A stretch of DNA of 59,310 bases from Oligoflexia bacterium (lineage in GTDB: Bacteria > Bdellovibrionota > UBA1018). Below the pieces are notes generated by a model, which had not been told where the DNA came from, ran no database searches, and was given only the letters and a program-made list of their open reading frames with translations. The stretch covers positions 1-59,310 of the forward strand of contig JACMNQ010000073.1 of NCBI GenBank assembly GCA_014378465.1. The letters run 5' to 3'. The stretch's first letter is position 1. Each line of letters opens with the position of its first letter. The position numbers were made by a program, and so were the translations under genes. Below, in pieces: positions 47,247-56,874 of this stretch.

Positions 47247-48731
47247 ATGCGCAGGCGCTCAAAAGACACCTTCAGGATCTTGGCCATGATTCTCGTCGGA
47301 CTGACAATCGGTCATCGACTCTCCTCTCCGTGCCTTGCGGGTGCTTCGCCCCCTCCTTTCACCGTTGATGAACTGAAAAAAATCGCGGCGGGCGGCAACT
47401 CCGGCAAAAAACTTTCGAGCATCGAAGAACTTCTGGCCTCTCTTCCCGCTGACCTGCGGTCCCACTCGGTCTTCGTGACGAAAAGCGGAAGCCTGCAGAC
47501 TGCCACGCCAAAAGACCCGCGCGTGATTCTCCATTCAACTGACGCGAAATTTCTCATGGCCTTCAATGGAAAGGGAACCCGGACTGATGAACTTGAGATC
47601 ATCCAGTTCGACGAGCCCTCCGCAAAATTCAATTTCTTTCGGGCGGACTTCAAGTCCGGATCTTTCCAGGTCCATCAGCCTGAAGGCAATGAATGCAAGC
47701 GCTGTCACGGACAGGATCCGCGTCCGAACTGGAGTGCCTATCCGGATTGGCCAGGCACTTTCGGGTCCAACGACATGGCAATCGACGTGCCGGAAACCCG
47801 GCAGATCGAGAAGTTCATTCGAACCGCGACTTCTCATCCCCGCTACCGGCACCTCCCTGGACTTTCTGATCGCCTCAGAAGCAATCCTGACGGTGAAGGA
47901 AATGCATTCGGCGGAAATTCCAACCTGACCGAGAACGTCGCCCACCAGAATTTCAAACGGGTCAGAAGACTGGTCAGAAACACCCCGGACTATGACCTCT
48001 TCAAATACGCGATTCTCGGCGCGCTCCGGTGTCCGGACCTGAAGTTTCAGGAGTTTTTGCCTGTCGCCTCCCCGGCTCGAAATCTGACGTTCGGAAGTTT
48101 CGGGGAAACTGGCGAATCAGGCGCCGTGAACAATCCGTTCTTCTGGATCTTTCAGCACCGCCAGATCAGCACCACCTCCTGGAGCATGATGTTCCTGGAC
48201 CGAAAGTCCGCGAACGCAACTTTCCAGAATCCAATGACCACTCCTGAAAATGCGGGCGCCGAGCTGGGCTGGATCCTGGCTCAGGGCGACCCAGAACTCC
48301 TCGCTTATTTCGAATCCGGCAAGCTCTACATCCCTTCAGAAAAATGCGACCAACTGAAAGTGAAGTCCAGAACCGAACTTTCAAGAGGGCTCGTCGCTTC
48401 AGTTGCGGACAAGCCTGGCGATGCAACGACCCCACAGGCCGGAATGTCTGGAGACGGAACTCCGGGAAAGTCCATTCTCGAACGTCGATGCTTTGCCTGC
48501 CATGATGGCCCGGACAAGACCGGTGTCTCCTTCCGGGAGGATGACCTCAAGGCCCTTCTCAACCGCGTCCCGACTTTTGGTGAGACGCTGATCCGCCGCA
48601 CTCTGCTCACCGAACCTGAAGTCACGCGCATGCCTCTGCACTCAGCACCGCTGAACGAGTCCGAGCGCAGACAGATCAGAATTTACCTGAGGGACCTGGG
48701 CGAAAGAGCGGGAGAAGCGCTCACTCGCTGA
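47247..48731 (+). CDS. Exported di-haem cytochrome c-like protein
   Basis: A 494-residue protein with a signal peptide (ILAMILVGLTIGHRLSSPCLA). Two c-type haem sites are visible: ECKRCH (Cys150-x-x-Cys153-His154) and CFACH (Cys415-His419). The intervening region is large and not typical of a simple cytochrome c, so an enzymatic or electron-input role is possible. It lies between the haem O synthase and the metalloprotease operon, and its stop overlaps the convergent protease stop by 11 bases. The family is not recognised beyond cytochrome c. Confidence 0.8.
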   Translation: MRRRSKDTFRILAMILVGLTIGHRLSSPCLAGASPPPFTVDELKKIAAGGNSGKKLSSIEELLASLPADLRSHSVFVTKSGSLQTATPKDPRVILHSTDAKFLMAFNGKGTRTDELEIIQFDEPSAKFNFFRADFKSGSFQVHQPEGNECKRCHGQDPRPNWSAYPDWPGTFGSNDMAIDVPETRQIEKFIRTATSHPRYRHLPGLSDRLRSNPDGEGNAFGGNSNLTENVAHQNFKRVRRLVRNTPDYDLFKYAILGALRCPDLKFQEFLPVASPARNLTFGSFGETGESGAVNNPFFWIFQHRQISTTSWSMMFLDRKSANATFQNPMTTPENAGAELGWILAQGDPELLAYFESGKLYIPSEKCDQLKVKSRTELSRGLVASVADKPGDATTPQAGMSGDGTPGKSILERRCFACHDGPDKTGVSFREDDLKALLNRVPTFGETLIRRTLLTEPEVTRMPLHSAPLNESERRQIRIYLRDLGERAGEALTR

Positions 48732-51120
48732 CCGTTTTCAGGAGTTCCTTGCAGAGCCCTTCGGACCAGCTCGTGACGAGTTCACTGCGCGAATTGAACC
48801 GAAAACTCATTCTTTCCTGCGGTTGGACTTCGAGGGACTTCTCTACCAGCGAATTGATCTGATCATTCGCGAGCGAATCGCAGCTTGCCTTGAGGTCAGC
48901 GGCCGGAAGACTCCTGAGCTTCGCGGAAACGGAAGTGAGAATCGGAGCTTTCCGTCGAAAGTTCTTCAACAATTCTTCCGCCGCATCCTTCTGCAGAAAT
49001 CCGCTGAGCATGCGAGCACCCTGGACCAGGAGTCTTTCCACCGCAATGCCATAGAAGGGAGAAGCGGGAACGAGATCGGGTCGAGCCACTCCTGCAATCG
49101 CGACCTTTCGCAATTCGGACTTCAAGCTGACATTGACGCAGTTGAGGATGGAAAGTGCAACGTACTGTTCAGCCGCGGTAAAAGGGGTGAGCACTGAAGA
49201 ATTCTGAAAGTCCTGAGTGAGGCCCAAATCCGGTTCGGCAGGAGTCTCAGTGCAACGCTCCCAGAGACTCAGGACCGTGAGCGTGAGGTTCTCATGGACT
49301 CCCAGCAGAACTTCGTCCGTATCCCGTTCGACGCGCGCACGGGCAAGACTGAAAGGCGCTTGCTTGAGGTATTTCTGCTTCTCAGCCGTCACCCAGCTTT
49401 GGCTCTCGCCGGAATACTTCGAAGCTGCTTGGTCGAGCTGGCTTGCCAGGCCCTGAGTGTAACAATTTTCGGAGCTCAGCTCCTGCCCATAGCAGGCCAC
49501 GTAAGCTTCACGGGGATCAACTTCGGCGGAAAGGTATTTCTGAAACATCTCGATATCCGCACGAATCTTCGCGACCGAGTTGCTGTGCTCGAGAAGCTCA
49601 CCGATCTTCGGCAAGAGCGCTTCTTTGCCTTCTCCAGCAAGTTCGGCCTGGAGATTCTCGTCGAGGACTTGACAGGCTTCGAGTTCCGTCTTCTGAAGGA
49701 AGCGCACACTCCGCTCAAAGCTCTGCTGCAGTCTGAGATCAAGGCAATCAGCCTGGCCGGAACAATCCTCCACCATCGAGGGCAGGCGACTCGAGGCTTC
49801 AGCGGTCATCTGCTCGAGATAAAACTTCTTCAGACTCTCGACATCAAAGCGACGCCCTTGGTAGATGTGCTGAGCGATGTAGGCGCTCTTGAGTGGCAGT
49901 GGCAGCATTTTTTCCGGATAGAGCCTGAAATTCATCGCTGCCTCCGCAAAGTCCTCTTCCGGTGACGTCTGCGCGTAGTCATCATCTTCGGCGAAAAGTT
50001 CATGACCCGGATTCATCTCCCAGTGCCAGGTGGAGACATGAGTCACGGGATCGGTCACAACCACTTTCTTCCAGCCGCTGAAGCCCATCCACTCCGCATG
50101 CGTGGAGACGGTATCCGCATCTTCAAACTTCGGACTGAAGAGCACATAGTCGATGGCATGGGTCATCTCGTGAGCCACCGTCTGAAAGAGATAGTCGCCG
50201 CGCACGCTCGGAGGCGTACTCATGCGCATCTGATCCGGAATGAGACGGATGTAGCCGTAATTCAGATGAAAAGCGCTTTTGGCTCCAGTCCGGCCGTTGA
50301 CTTTCCAACCTTGCGAGGAACGGTAATCCGCTCCGACACCAGGACCGAGATGCATGCCGTTGGGAAGCCGGTGAATTTCCTGCAAGGACCACATTCGACG
50401 ATAGGATGGCGACAGACTCTCTGACAGGATGCTGAAAGCCTTGAGTTCATCCGCCTTGAAAAGGGATTCCTGCAGCTTGCGATGAGATCTGCTGAGCGCG
50501 ACTTCGCCTTCATCATCCTCCCCACCGGCCGCGAGATCCTTCTCATCCAGAAGTACCGCCGGGATCTTGCTCGAAACCACGAGGGGCGCCCCCATCCGAA
50601 GGTACCAGTGATAGAGCCTCACGCCCTCTTCCGAATCCTTCTTTCCGTAGACTGCATCCACCACGCAGAAAAGATCCCGGCAATCCGCGATCAGCCGGGG
50701 CTCCGGCACTTCGAACCAGTCGGTGTTCAAAGTCAGGTAGCGCTCCTGAAGAACCGGAAATTTGCTCAGATCGAGTTCATTCCAGATCAATTCCTTTCTG
50801 CGGACGGGACTGGTGCCTTTGGGAGGTGCCAGGGAAGCTTCCATCTCCTGGATTTCCTGTCTGAGGATGGCAAGGTCCATCCGCTGATTGTAAAAACACC
50901 CCCGGTCAGCCGGGAAGTTTCCCTTGGCGGCAAGATCTCGAATCAGATTTTGGGTGGACCAGGGCTTGCTGAACAGTCTCTTCTGATTCGAAGACTTGAA
51001 GCCTGAAGAAGAGTATGCCGAGTCGTGTGCGGGTAGAACGCCCCACAATCCCCCGAAGAGGATCAGCCCAAGACCGCAGAAGAGCCACGAACGATTTTTT
51101 GAACTCAGCCTGGAGATCAT
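48721..51120 (-). CDS. Exported HExxH zinc metalloprotease-like protein (paralogue 1)
   Basis: A 799-residue protein with an N-terminal hydrophobic anchor or signal (SWLFCGLGLILFGGLWGVL). The zinc site is HEMTH (residues 317-321), with EDFAE at 389-393 giving the third glutamate ligand, as in gluzincins. It shares with the next gene CRDLFCVVDAVYGKK, SPSYRRMWS and a C-terminal DPREAYVACYG...ENCY block, so the two are paralogues. The helical C-terminal 380 residues have several cysteines. Periplasmic or secreted proteolysis is likely; substrate unknown. ATG overlaps the stop of paralogue 2. Confidence 0.82.
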   Translation of the reverse strand: MISRLSSKNRSWLFCGLGLILFGGLWGVLPAHDSAYSSSGFKSSNQKRLFSKPWSTQNLIRDLAAKGNFPADRGCFYNQRMDLAILRQEIQEMEASLAPPKGTSPVRRKELIWNELDLSKFPVLQERYLTLNTDWFEVPEPRLIADCRDLFCVVDAVYGKKDSEEGVRLYHWYLRMGAPLVVSSKIPAVLLDEKDLAAGGEDDEGEVALSRSHRKLQESLFKADELKAFSILSESLSPSYRRMWSLQEIHRLPNGMHLGPGVGADYRSSQGWKVNGRTGAKSAFHLNYGYIRLIPDQMRMSTPPSVRGDYLFQTVAHEMTHAIDYVLFSPKFEDADTVSTHAEWMGFSGWKKVVVTDPVTHVSTWHWEMNPGHELFAEDDDYAQTSPEEDFAEAAMNFRLYPEKMLPLPLKSAYIAQHIYQGRRFDVESLKKFYLEQMTAEASSRLPSMVEDCSGQADCLDLRLQQSFERSVRFLQKTELEACQVLDENLQAELAGEGKEALLPKIGELLEHSNSVAKIRADIEMFQKYLSAEVDPREAYVACYGQELSSENCYTQGLASQLDQAASKYSGESQSWVTAEKQKYLKQAPFSLARARVERDTDEVLLGVHENLTLTVLSLWERCTETPAEPDLGLTQDFQNSSVLTPFTAAEQYVALSILNCVNVSLKSELRKVAIAGVARPDLVPASPFYGIAVERLLVQGARMLSGFLQKDAAEELLKNFRRKAPILTSVSAKLRSLPAADLKASCDSLANDQINSLVEKSLEVQPQERMSFRFNSRSELVTSWSEGLCKELLKTVSE

Positions 51121-53525
51121 CGGGCCTCCGGAAGATGAGAAGTCCAGAACTTCGGCGCACGGATGGGGACGTATTTCTTCAACCTTTTCGACCAGGCACT
51201 GGTCAGGTTGAGCTCGAAACGGAGCAGTGATTGATCAGCACCATTGAGGTAAATCGCAGTGACGGTACCCCGGTAGGAATAGCCGTCCTCAGTCAGGCCA
51301 ACTTTCTGATTCTTGCAGATGTTCTGGTGGCACTCCGCCAGCACCGGCTTGATTTTCTTTTCGAATTCCGCATGGAGAAGCTCCAGATAAAGAGCCAGAA
51401 CCCTTTCAGAAGCGAAACTGACCCAGAGAGATCCCTTGAGTTCCGGCCTGCCCACGAAGTCCACGATGAGATCAGAAATTTGAAACACGACTGACTGATT
51501 GATGCAATGAAGGACAGCGGACGGCACCTCATGTTCGCCACCCGTGAAGGGCAGCAGCAGGGGTTCCGCCATTTCCGACTTTTCAGCACTGCAGCGCGCC
51601 CAGAGCTTCTTCTCCGACTTCAGGACTGCTGAAGTGATGCCATGAAGGACAGTGTCCGTTTCCTTCTCGGTGCGCCCTCGGACCATCGTGAAAGAAGCGG
51701 ACTCGAGATAGTTTTTCTTCTCGACATCGAGCCACCCCTGGAGCTGATCCAGATAGGAAGCCGCAACTCCATCAAACGCCTGGCTGACAGCACCGAGGTA
51801 GCATCCCTGTGCGTCCTCGGCGATCAGGCACCCAAGATACAGTTCACGCGGATCGACTTTGTCCTCGAGATTCTTTCGCAACGCATCCGTGGTCTCCTTC
51901 AGGACGGCCACTTTTTTCGGCGCAGAAATTTCCTCGATCACCAGTCCCGATGAAGGATTCGAAGACGGAACAGGCGTTGGCGTGAGCGAAGTGTTCGCAG
52001 CGATGAGCGGCACGGTGGCAGGAGTCATCAGTTCGGGGATCCTGGCGCTCAGGAGCTGCATGTTTTCCTTTGAATCAAAGAACGGACAGGCGTCAATATC
52101 GGTCCTGCGGAGGTGATTGACTGCCTGACGGTAGAGTTCGGGCATTCGCTCGCTCACACACTTGCCATCGGGCGTCGAACATTGGGCCACAACGGCGGGC
52201 AATCTTTCCGACACACTTCGCTGAATCTCCGCAAGGTAGAATTTCGCGAGTCCAGCCCGGTCGTAAGTCCGTCCGCCGTAAAGGCGATCGGAGATGAATT
52301 TGTATTTCCGGGGAAACAGTTTGAGCTCGCGTGGCAGTTGCACGCCCTCCGGTCTCATGCGGAAGTATGCCGCAGTCTCCGCGAAATCTTCAGAGGGTGA
52401 AAAATGCGCATAGCCTGTCACTCCGTCTTCAGCATCGGCGGCTCCGGCCTGGGTTCTGTCGACTTCCCAGAGACGCTGCGTCCCCTTGAGTCTATTGAAT
52501 TCGACGATGGTCTTGGGACGCCAGGCTCCAAGAGAATACCAATCAGCCGTGTCAGAAAGGGAACCGTAAGTCCGGTCCCGCGCTGTGAAACCCGTTACGG
52601 GACCTGCGTCGTGATCAATGCCGTGAGTGAGTTCGTGGATCACGGTCAGATAAAAGGAGTCCTGATACGCGGACGGCGGGTGACTCAGAACCGCAGTTTC
52701 GGGAATGATGCGCGCGTAGCCTGCCTGATGCGAGAAATAGACTTGCTGCGGAACCTTGATGTAGATGTTCTCATCCAGAACACTCACCTGCTCTTCAGCG
52801 CCTTCATGGGTTCCGGTGTATTCGCCCGCCGTCATGTTGCCCAGGCTGGCTCCGGTCGGCACTCGAAAAATCGCGCGATACGACCACATTGAGCGGTACA
52901 TCGGAGAAAGGAACGCGGAAACTTCGTCGAGCGCGATGAGTTCTTCGTCCGTGAAAAGGTAGTTGACCAGTGGGATGCCGTCCTGATGAAAACCGGGCAC
53001 ATCACGGGTGACTCCGACGGGAAATCCCATGGTCAGGTAGAAATAATAGATTCGCTCGGCTTCGGAAGAATTCTTCTTTCCATAAGCATCATCGAAAATG
53101 CAGCGAATGTCCTGACACTCACGAATTCGTGAAGGGTCAACGACCGTGATCAGATCGCCATAGCGAGTCAGGTACTCTGCCTGCGGAACCGGAAGCCTTG
53201 AAAGGTCGAGACCTTTCCAAGTGCCCGAGATCGGTAATTTGCCGCGGGACTGTTCCTGTTCCAGCCTGGCATTTTCGGCTCGCAGAGCCTCCACGTGGGT
53301 GAGCCGCTCTCGCAGGCAGGGCACCGCCTCCGATTCACGACCGTCTTCAGCCAGCGCGCGCGAACTTTCCAGCGGAGGATTCCACGCGATTCTCAAAGTT
53401 TTGAAAGACCGCTCAGCAAACTGATCATGACGCGAGCGCACGCCTTCAGCAACGAAAACACTGAGCGCAGCGAGGATCAGAAGTCCCTCAACGCGTTCTT
53501 TTTTGCTGAATCTAGTGAGTCGCAT
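51117..53525 (-). CDS. Exported HExxH zinc metalloprotease-like protein (paralogue 2)
   Basis: An 802-residue protein with an N-terminal hydrophobic segment (VEGLLILAALSVFVAEGV). The zinc site is HELTH (297-301) with EDFAE (379-383). It parallels paralogue 1 throughout (CQDIRCIFDDAYGKK, SPMYRSMWS, DPRELYLGC...GCYLGAV), with an insertion of Pro/Ser/Thr-rich sequence near residue 525. Both copies keep the zinc ligands, so neither looks decayed. It overlaps the upstream lipoprotein gene by 14 bases and the downstream paralogue by four, forming a three-gene operon. Confidence 0.82.
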   Translation of the reverse strand: MRLTRFSKKERVEGLLILAALSVFVAEGVRSRHDQFAERSFKTLRIAWNPPLESSRALAEDGRESEAVPCLRERLTHVEALRAENARLEQEQSRGKLPISGTWKGLDLSRLPVPQAEYLTRYGDLITVVDPSRIRECQDIRCIFDDAYGKKNSSEAERIYYFYLTMGFPVGVTRDVPGFHQDGIPLVNYLFTDEELIALDEVSAFLSPMYRSMWSYRAIFRVPTGASLGNMTAGEYTGTHEGAEEQVSVLDENIYIKVPQQVYFSHQAGYARIIPETAVLSHPPSAYQDSFYLTVIHELTHGIDHDAGPVTGFTARDRTYGSLSDTADWYSLGAWRPKTIVEFNRLKGTQRLWEVDRTQAGAADAEDGVTGYAHFSPSEDFAETAAYFRMRPEGVQLPRELKLFPRKYKFISDRLYGGRTYDRAGLAKFYLAEIQRSVSERLPAVVAQCSTPDGKCVSERMPELYRQAVNHLRRTDIDACPFFDSKENMQLLSARIPELMTPATVPLIAANTSLTPTPVPSSNPSSGLVIEEISAPKKVAVLKETTDALRKNLEDKVDPRELYLGCLIAEDAQGCYLGAVSQAFDGVAASYLDQLQGWLDVEKKNYLESASFTMVRGRTEKETDTVLHGITSAVLKSEKKLWARCSAEKSEMAEPLLLPFTGGEHEVPSAVLHCINQSVVFQISDLIVDFVGRPELKGSLWVSFASERVLALYLELLHAEFEKKIKPVLAECHQNICKNQKVGLTEDGYSYRGTVTAIYLNGADQSLLRFELNLTSAWSKRLKKYVPIRAPKFWTSHLPEAR

Positions 53526-54039
53526 ACTGGATCACCTGGATGACGCGATCTGAAGAAGTGTCGTAGATCACGGTCAGTCCGGTCTGGGCCCAGACGTACT
53601 CCTTGAGACGAAGGTGGGCGCGATGTCCGCCTTGCGCTTCAAGCTTTTCACTCATCCTGGACTTCTCTTCGAGGTCCCGCTTGCCGAGAGTCTTTCCTCT
53701 GAGCTCCTTGAGGTGGAGCCAGTGCTGAAGGTAGATCTCGCGGCCTTCCGGTTTGCGCTGATGCGCGACCACCTGAGGTCCCTGGATTTGATAGCTGTGG
53801 ACCTGACCTTTGGGATCTTTGTAGTTCCAGAGCTCAACTCCCGGAGCGCTCGGCATGCCAACGTCCTTGGAAAGGGGTGGAACGCCTTCTTTCTTCACCA
53901 GCTCATCTGTCGTGATGACCTTGAAGCCGGAAGGCTCCGCGGCATTCCTCTCAGGCGCGCAAGCGCAGGCTGAGACGGCCAGTATCCCCAGAAACAGTTG
54001 CCGCAAAAAAACCGGAATGATGGATACACGCATGCCCAT
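53512..54039 (-). CDS. Lipoprotein leading the metalloprotease operon
   Basis: A 175-residue protein (ATG 54039 or 54033, ribosome site weak) with a lipoprotein signal ending AVSAC or ACAC. The mature part is polar, with conserved-looking WNYKDPKGQVHSY and helical KDLEEKSRMSEKLE segments; no family recognised. Overlap with the first protease gene suggests a helper, anchor or inhibitor of these proteases; this is inference. Confidence 0.7.
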   Translation of the reverse strand: MGMRVSIIPVFLRQLFLGILAVSACACAPERNAAEPSGFKVITTDELVKKEGVPPLSKDVGMPSAPGVELWNYKDPKGQVHSYQIQGPQVVAHQRKPEGREIYLQHWLHLKELRGKTLGKRDLEEKSRMSEKLEAQGGHRAHLRLKEYVWAQTGLTVIYDTSSDRVIQVIQYATH

Positions 54040-54189
54040 TTTTTCTTATCGGCAAAACGTCGAAAAACTTGAGAGAAAGATGTGTCAAGAATGCGTCACT
54101 CCCTTTTTGCCGGAGGCTTTGGCATTCCTTTCATTTCGATTGCCCGACTGGCACAGACCGTTTACCTTTAGATCTCCAAGGAGATTTTC

Positions 54190-54540
54190 ATGATCAGATC
54201 ACCCGCAGCAGTCATTCTCGCATTGGCCCTTCTCACTGCCTCCGGTTGCGCCACTCATCGAATCACGATCGGTGCGGACGAAGGCGGTCTCAGACCGGCT
54301 TTCGAAAAGAGTCAGCCGTTTTTCGTTTACGGCGTCGGCCAGACCAAGAGAACCAATGCGCGAGAAATCTGCGACGATCATGGTGTCGCCCGTGTCGAAG
54401 TGAAACTGACCGCCCTGGACGTGATTCTGGGCGCAGTGACCGTCGGGATCTACACTCCAAGTACAGTCGAAATTTACTGCAGCGGCAGTGGCGACTCCAG
54501 TCCACTCGCCTCCCCCGCCCCTTCCGGCAAATCCGAATAA
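54190..54540 (+). CDS. Bor/Iss-family lipoprotein
   Basis: A 116-residue lipoprotein (signal ending LTASGC, Cys20; ribosome site AAGGAG). The sequence after it follows the lambda Bor family closely: FFVYGVGQTKRTNAREICDD, then LDVILGAVTVGIYTPSTVEI and a final YC. Bor is an outer-membrane lipoprotein first known from phage lambda lysogens, where it contributes to serum resistance. Its role here is unknown. It has its own terminator downstream and no prophage genes around it. Confidence 0.85.
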   Translation: MIRSPAAVILALALLTASGCATHRITIGADEGGLRPAFEKSQPFFVYGVGQTKRTNAREICDDHGVARVEVKLTALDVILGAVTVGIYTPSTVEIYCSGSGDSSPLASPAPSGKSE

Positions 54541-54563
54541 CTTTTGTTTCTTTCAGTCTGATC

Positions 54564-54596
54564 AAAAGCCATCCGGACCAGGTCCGGATGGCTTTT
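54564..54596 (+). terminator. Intrinsic terminator after the Bor-family gene
   Basis: Fourteen-base perfect inverted repeat (AAAAGCCATCCGGA and its complement) with a five-base loop, ending in TTTT. It would work in both directions. Confidence 0.9.
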
Positions 54597-54766
54597 CCTT
54601 TGAGAATGGCTCAAATTGAGCTCCAGCCAGCGGTCGTGATCAGAGTTTTGACAGCAGTAGAAATCAGAACAATGAGTCCGATTTGACACAGTTTCAGCAA
54701 CTCATTGCAATCGCTCACGATGTCAAACGGCCCAACCCTTGCTCCCATTCCCTGCAAGAGGCTCAC

Positions 54767-55228
54767 ATGAAATCACTCATCACTGCTCAAAAATCAGCCC
54801 TGCCAAACAGTTTGATGATCCTCATGGCATTTGGAATCCAGGCGGCGCTGATTCAGCCTGCCCTCGCCTCAGACAGTGCACCCGCTGCCAACTCCCCTGC
54901 ACTGACGAGTGAGACCGATGGAGAGATGAAGTCCATGAAAGCTCAACTGAGCGGGCTGACGAAAGAATCCGACGAACTGAGCGCGCAGAAGCAGACTCTC
55001 GTCGCTGAAACTTTGACTTTGAGACGCCTCCCCCGCTCCAGACTCACCAGAAAAAAAGTTCTTCAGCTCGCCATTCGGATTCTGGAAATTTCTGACCAGA
55101 GCCAGGTGCTCAGGCTCCAGGCCATCAGCCTGAATCATCGGATCATCATGACCACTTTGAATCAGCCCGTTTCCGATGGGTACACTGTCGCCCGCGGAGA
55201 CAAATTCAGCGTGCAGCAGACTCGTTGA
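54767..55228 (+). CDS. Small exported coiled-coil protein of unknown function
   Basis: ATG 54767 has GAGG eight bases upstream and starts a signal peptide (LMILMAFGIQAALIQPALA-SD); an earlier in-frame ATG at 54683 lacks one. The 153-residue product has a helical segment (MKSMKAQLSGLTKESDELSA) and a basic one (RRLPRSRLTRKK), no cysteine in the mature part and no known family. Confidence 0.65.
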   Translation: MKSLITAQKSALPNSLMILMAFGIQAALIQPALASDSAPAANSPALTSETDGEMKSMKAQLSGLTKESDELSAQKQTLVAETLTLRRLPRSRLTRKKVLQLAIRILEISDQSQVLRLQAISLNHRIIMTTLNQPVSDGYTVARGDKFSVQQTR

Positions 55229-55237
55229 ATGTTGACC

Positions 55238-55260
55238 TGAGCGTACACACTGTACGCTCA
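55238..55260. repeat. Perfect 10-base inverted repeat with three-base centre
   Basis: TGAGCGTACA (55238-55247), CAC, TGTACGCTCA (55251-55260). It begins ten bases after a stop codon. No T-run follows, so a terminator is unlikely; a protein-binding site or short RNA hairpin is possible. Confidence 0.7.
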
Positions 55261-55360
55261 CCTCGGCTTTGAACCCTTCCCAAGTTCCCGTTCGGGATGT
55301 CGTTCATTGAATGCTTCGGTGAACCTCGACCCCCGCACTCCCCGGGCAAACATCTTGAAA

Positions 55361-55400
55361 GAAAAAGGGTCACCGGGACAACGTCCGGGTGGCCTTTTTC
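55361..55400. terminator. Bidirectional terminator between the small exported gene and actC
   Basis: Hairpin with one bulge and one mismatch (GGGTCACC.GGAC pairing with GTCC.GGTGGCC), flanked by AAAAA on the left and TTTTT on the right. It can end both convergent transcripts. Confidence 0.7.
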
Positions 55401-55443
55401 ATTCAAAACAAAGGTCAGAAACTGGAGCTGCTCGTGAAGCTGC

Positions 55444-56832
55444 TTAGCGAGCTGCGGAGCCGGACGCCTTTGGTACGGGCATGACAGACTTCACTTCGGA
55501 CATCGCGATCGTCGGCAGGAAGCGGACGAAGAGCAGAAACAGCATGAAGAAGAGTCCGAACGACCCGGCCGTCCAACCCCAGTCATACCAGGTCGGAGTG
55601 TACATCGCCCAGCTCGAAGGGAGGAAGTCGCGGTGCAGAGAAGTGACCACGATGACGTAACGCTCAAACCACATCCCGATGTTCACGAAGAGGGAGACAG
55701 CGAACATGATCGGAATGTTGCGGCGAAATTTCTTGGACCAGAAGATTTGAGGCACGAGAACGTTACAGGACACCATGGTCCAGTAAGCCCAGGCATAAGG
55801 ACCGAAAGCGCGATTGATGAAGACGTACTTTTCAAAAGCGCTGCCGCTGTACCAGGCAATGAAAAACTCGCACGCGTAAGCATAACCGACGATCAGACCG
55901 GTGGTCATGATGACCGTGTTGATCTTGTCCAGATGGTTCATCGTGATGTAATGCTTCAGGTTGAACATTTCACGCATGATGACTGAAAGAGTGATCACCA
56001 TCGCAAAGCCGGAAAAAATCGCTCCTGCAACGAAGTAAGGAGGGAAAATCGTCGTGTGCCAGCCCGGGATGACCGAGGTTGCGAAATCGAAAGAAACGAT
56101 CGTGTGAACCGAAAGAACCAGTGGGGTCGAAAGTGCGGCCAGAATCATGTACGCCATTTCATAATGATTCCAGGCTTTGTTCGAACCTCTCCAACCCATG
56201 GACAGGACGGTGTAGATGAACTTGCGGATACCGTTCTTCGCGCGGTCACGGACGGAAGCCAGATCGGGAATCAGGCCCACGTACCAGAAAACGGCAGAGA
56301 TCGTGAAGTAGGTACTGACTGCGAAAACATCCCAAAGGAGCGGAGATCTGAAATTGACCCAGAGCTGACGCTGATTCGGGTAAGGCAGGAGCCAGAAAGC
56401 CGCGTACCAGGGACGTCCCGTGTGGAGGAGTGGAAAGGTCAATGCCGTGATGACTGCAAAAATGGTCATGGCTTCAGCGGATCTGTTGATCGCAGTACGC
56501 CATTTCTGACGGAACAGGAAGAGAACTGCCGAAATGAGAGTTCCTGCGTGACCGATACCTACCCAGAACACGAAATTCGTGATGTCCGTACCCCAGCCGC
56601 TTGGCTGATTGATCCCGAGCACCCCTTGACCGATCAGAACGAAAGATCCGACGCTGAACGCCCAGATCGCCAGAAAAACCAGCGCCGCGCCCATGCAGAT
56701 CCACCACTTCTGGGTGGGAAAGCTCTCGAGCGGTGCCGAGACGTCATTGTTGACGTCCGCGTAGGTTTTGCCCCCCGTCACGAGGGGTGCGGGAGTTACT
56801 CCTGGAATGAAAACCGTGTCATTATCCTGCAT
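55444..56832 (-). CDS. actC: Alternative complex III subunit ActC (NrfD-like)
   Basis: A 462-residue NrfD-family membrane protein with about ten helices. Hallmark segments are [40 protein letters not shown] and [17 protein letters not shown]. In alternative complex III, ActC forms one quinol-binding membrane half alongside the iron-sulfur protein ActB and transfers electrons from quinol. Here it is the last of four consecutive genes, after actF, which differs from the usual A-B-C-D-E-F order. Downstream is a bidirectional terminator. Confidence 0.93.
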   Translation of the reverse strand: MQDNDTVFIPGVTPAPLVTGGKTYADVNNDVSAPLESFPTQKWWICMGAALVFLAIWAFSVGSFVLIGQGVLGINQPSGWGTDITNFVFWVGIGHAGTLISAVLFLFRQKWRTAINRSAEAMTIFAVITALTFPLLHTGRPWYAAFWLLPYPNQRQLWVNFRSPLLWDVFAVSTYFTISAVFWYVGLIPDLASVRDRAKNGIRKFIYTVLSMGWRGSNKAWNHYEMAYMILAALSTPLVLSVHTIVSFDFATSVIPGWHTTIFPPYFVAGAIFSGFAMVITLSVIMREMFNLKHYITMNHLDKINTVIMTTGLIVGYAYACEFFIAWYSGSAFEKYVFINRAFGPYAWAYWTMVSCNVLVPQIFWSKKFRRNIPIMFAVSLFVNIGMWFERYVIVVTSLHRDFLPSSWAMYTPTWYDWGWTAGSFGLFFMLFLLFVRFLPTIAMSEVKSVMPVPKASGSAAR

Positions 56833-56874
56833 AAATTCTCTTCGCCCTTCTTTTAGGCTGTTTTCTTCAAACTC

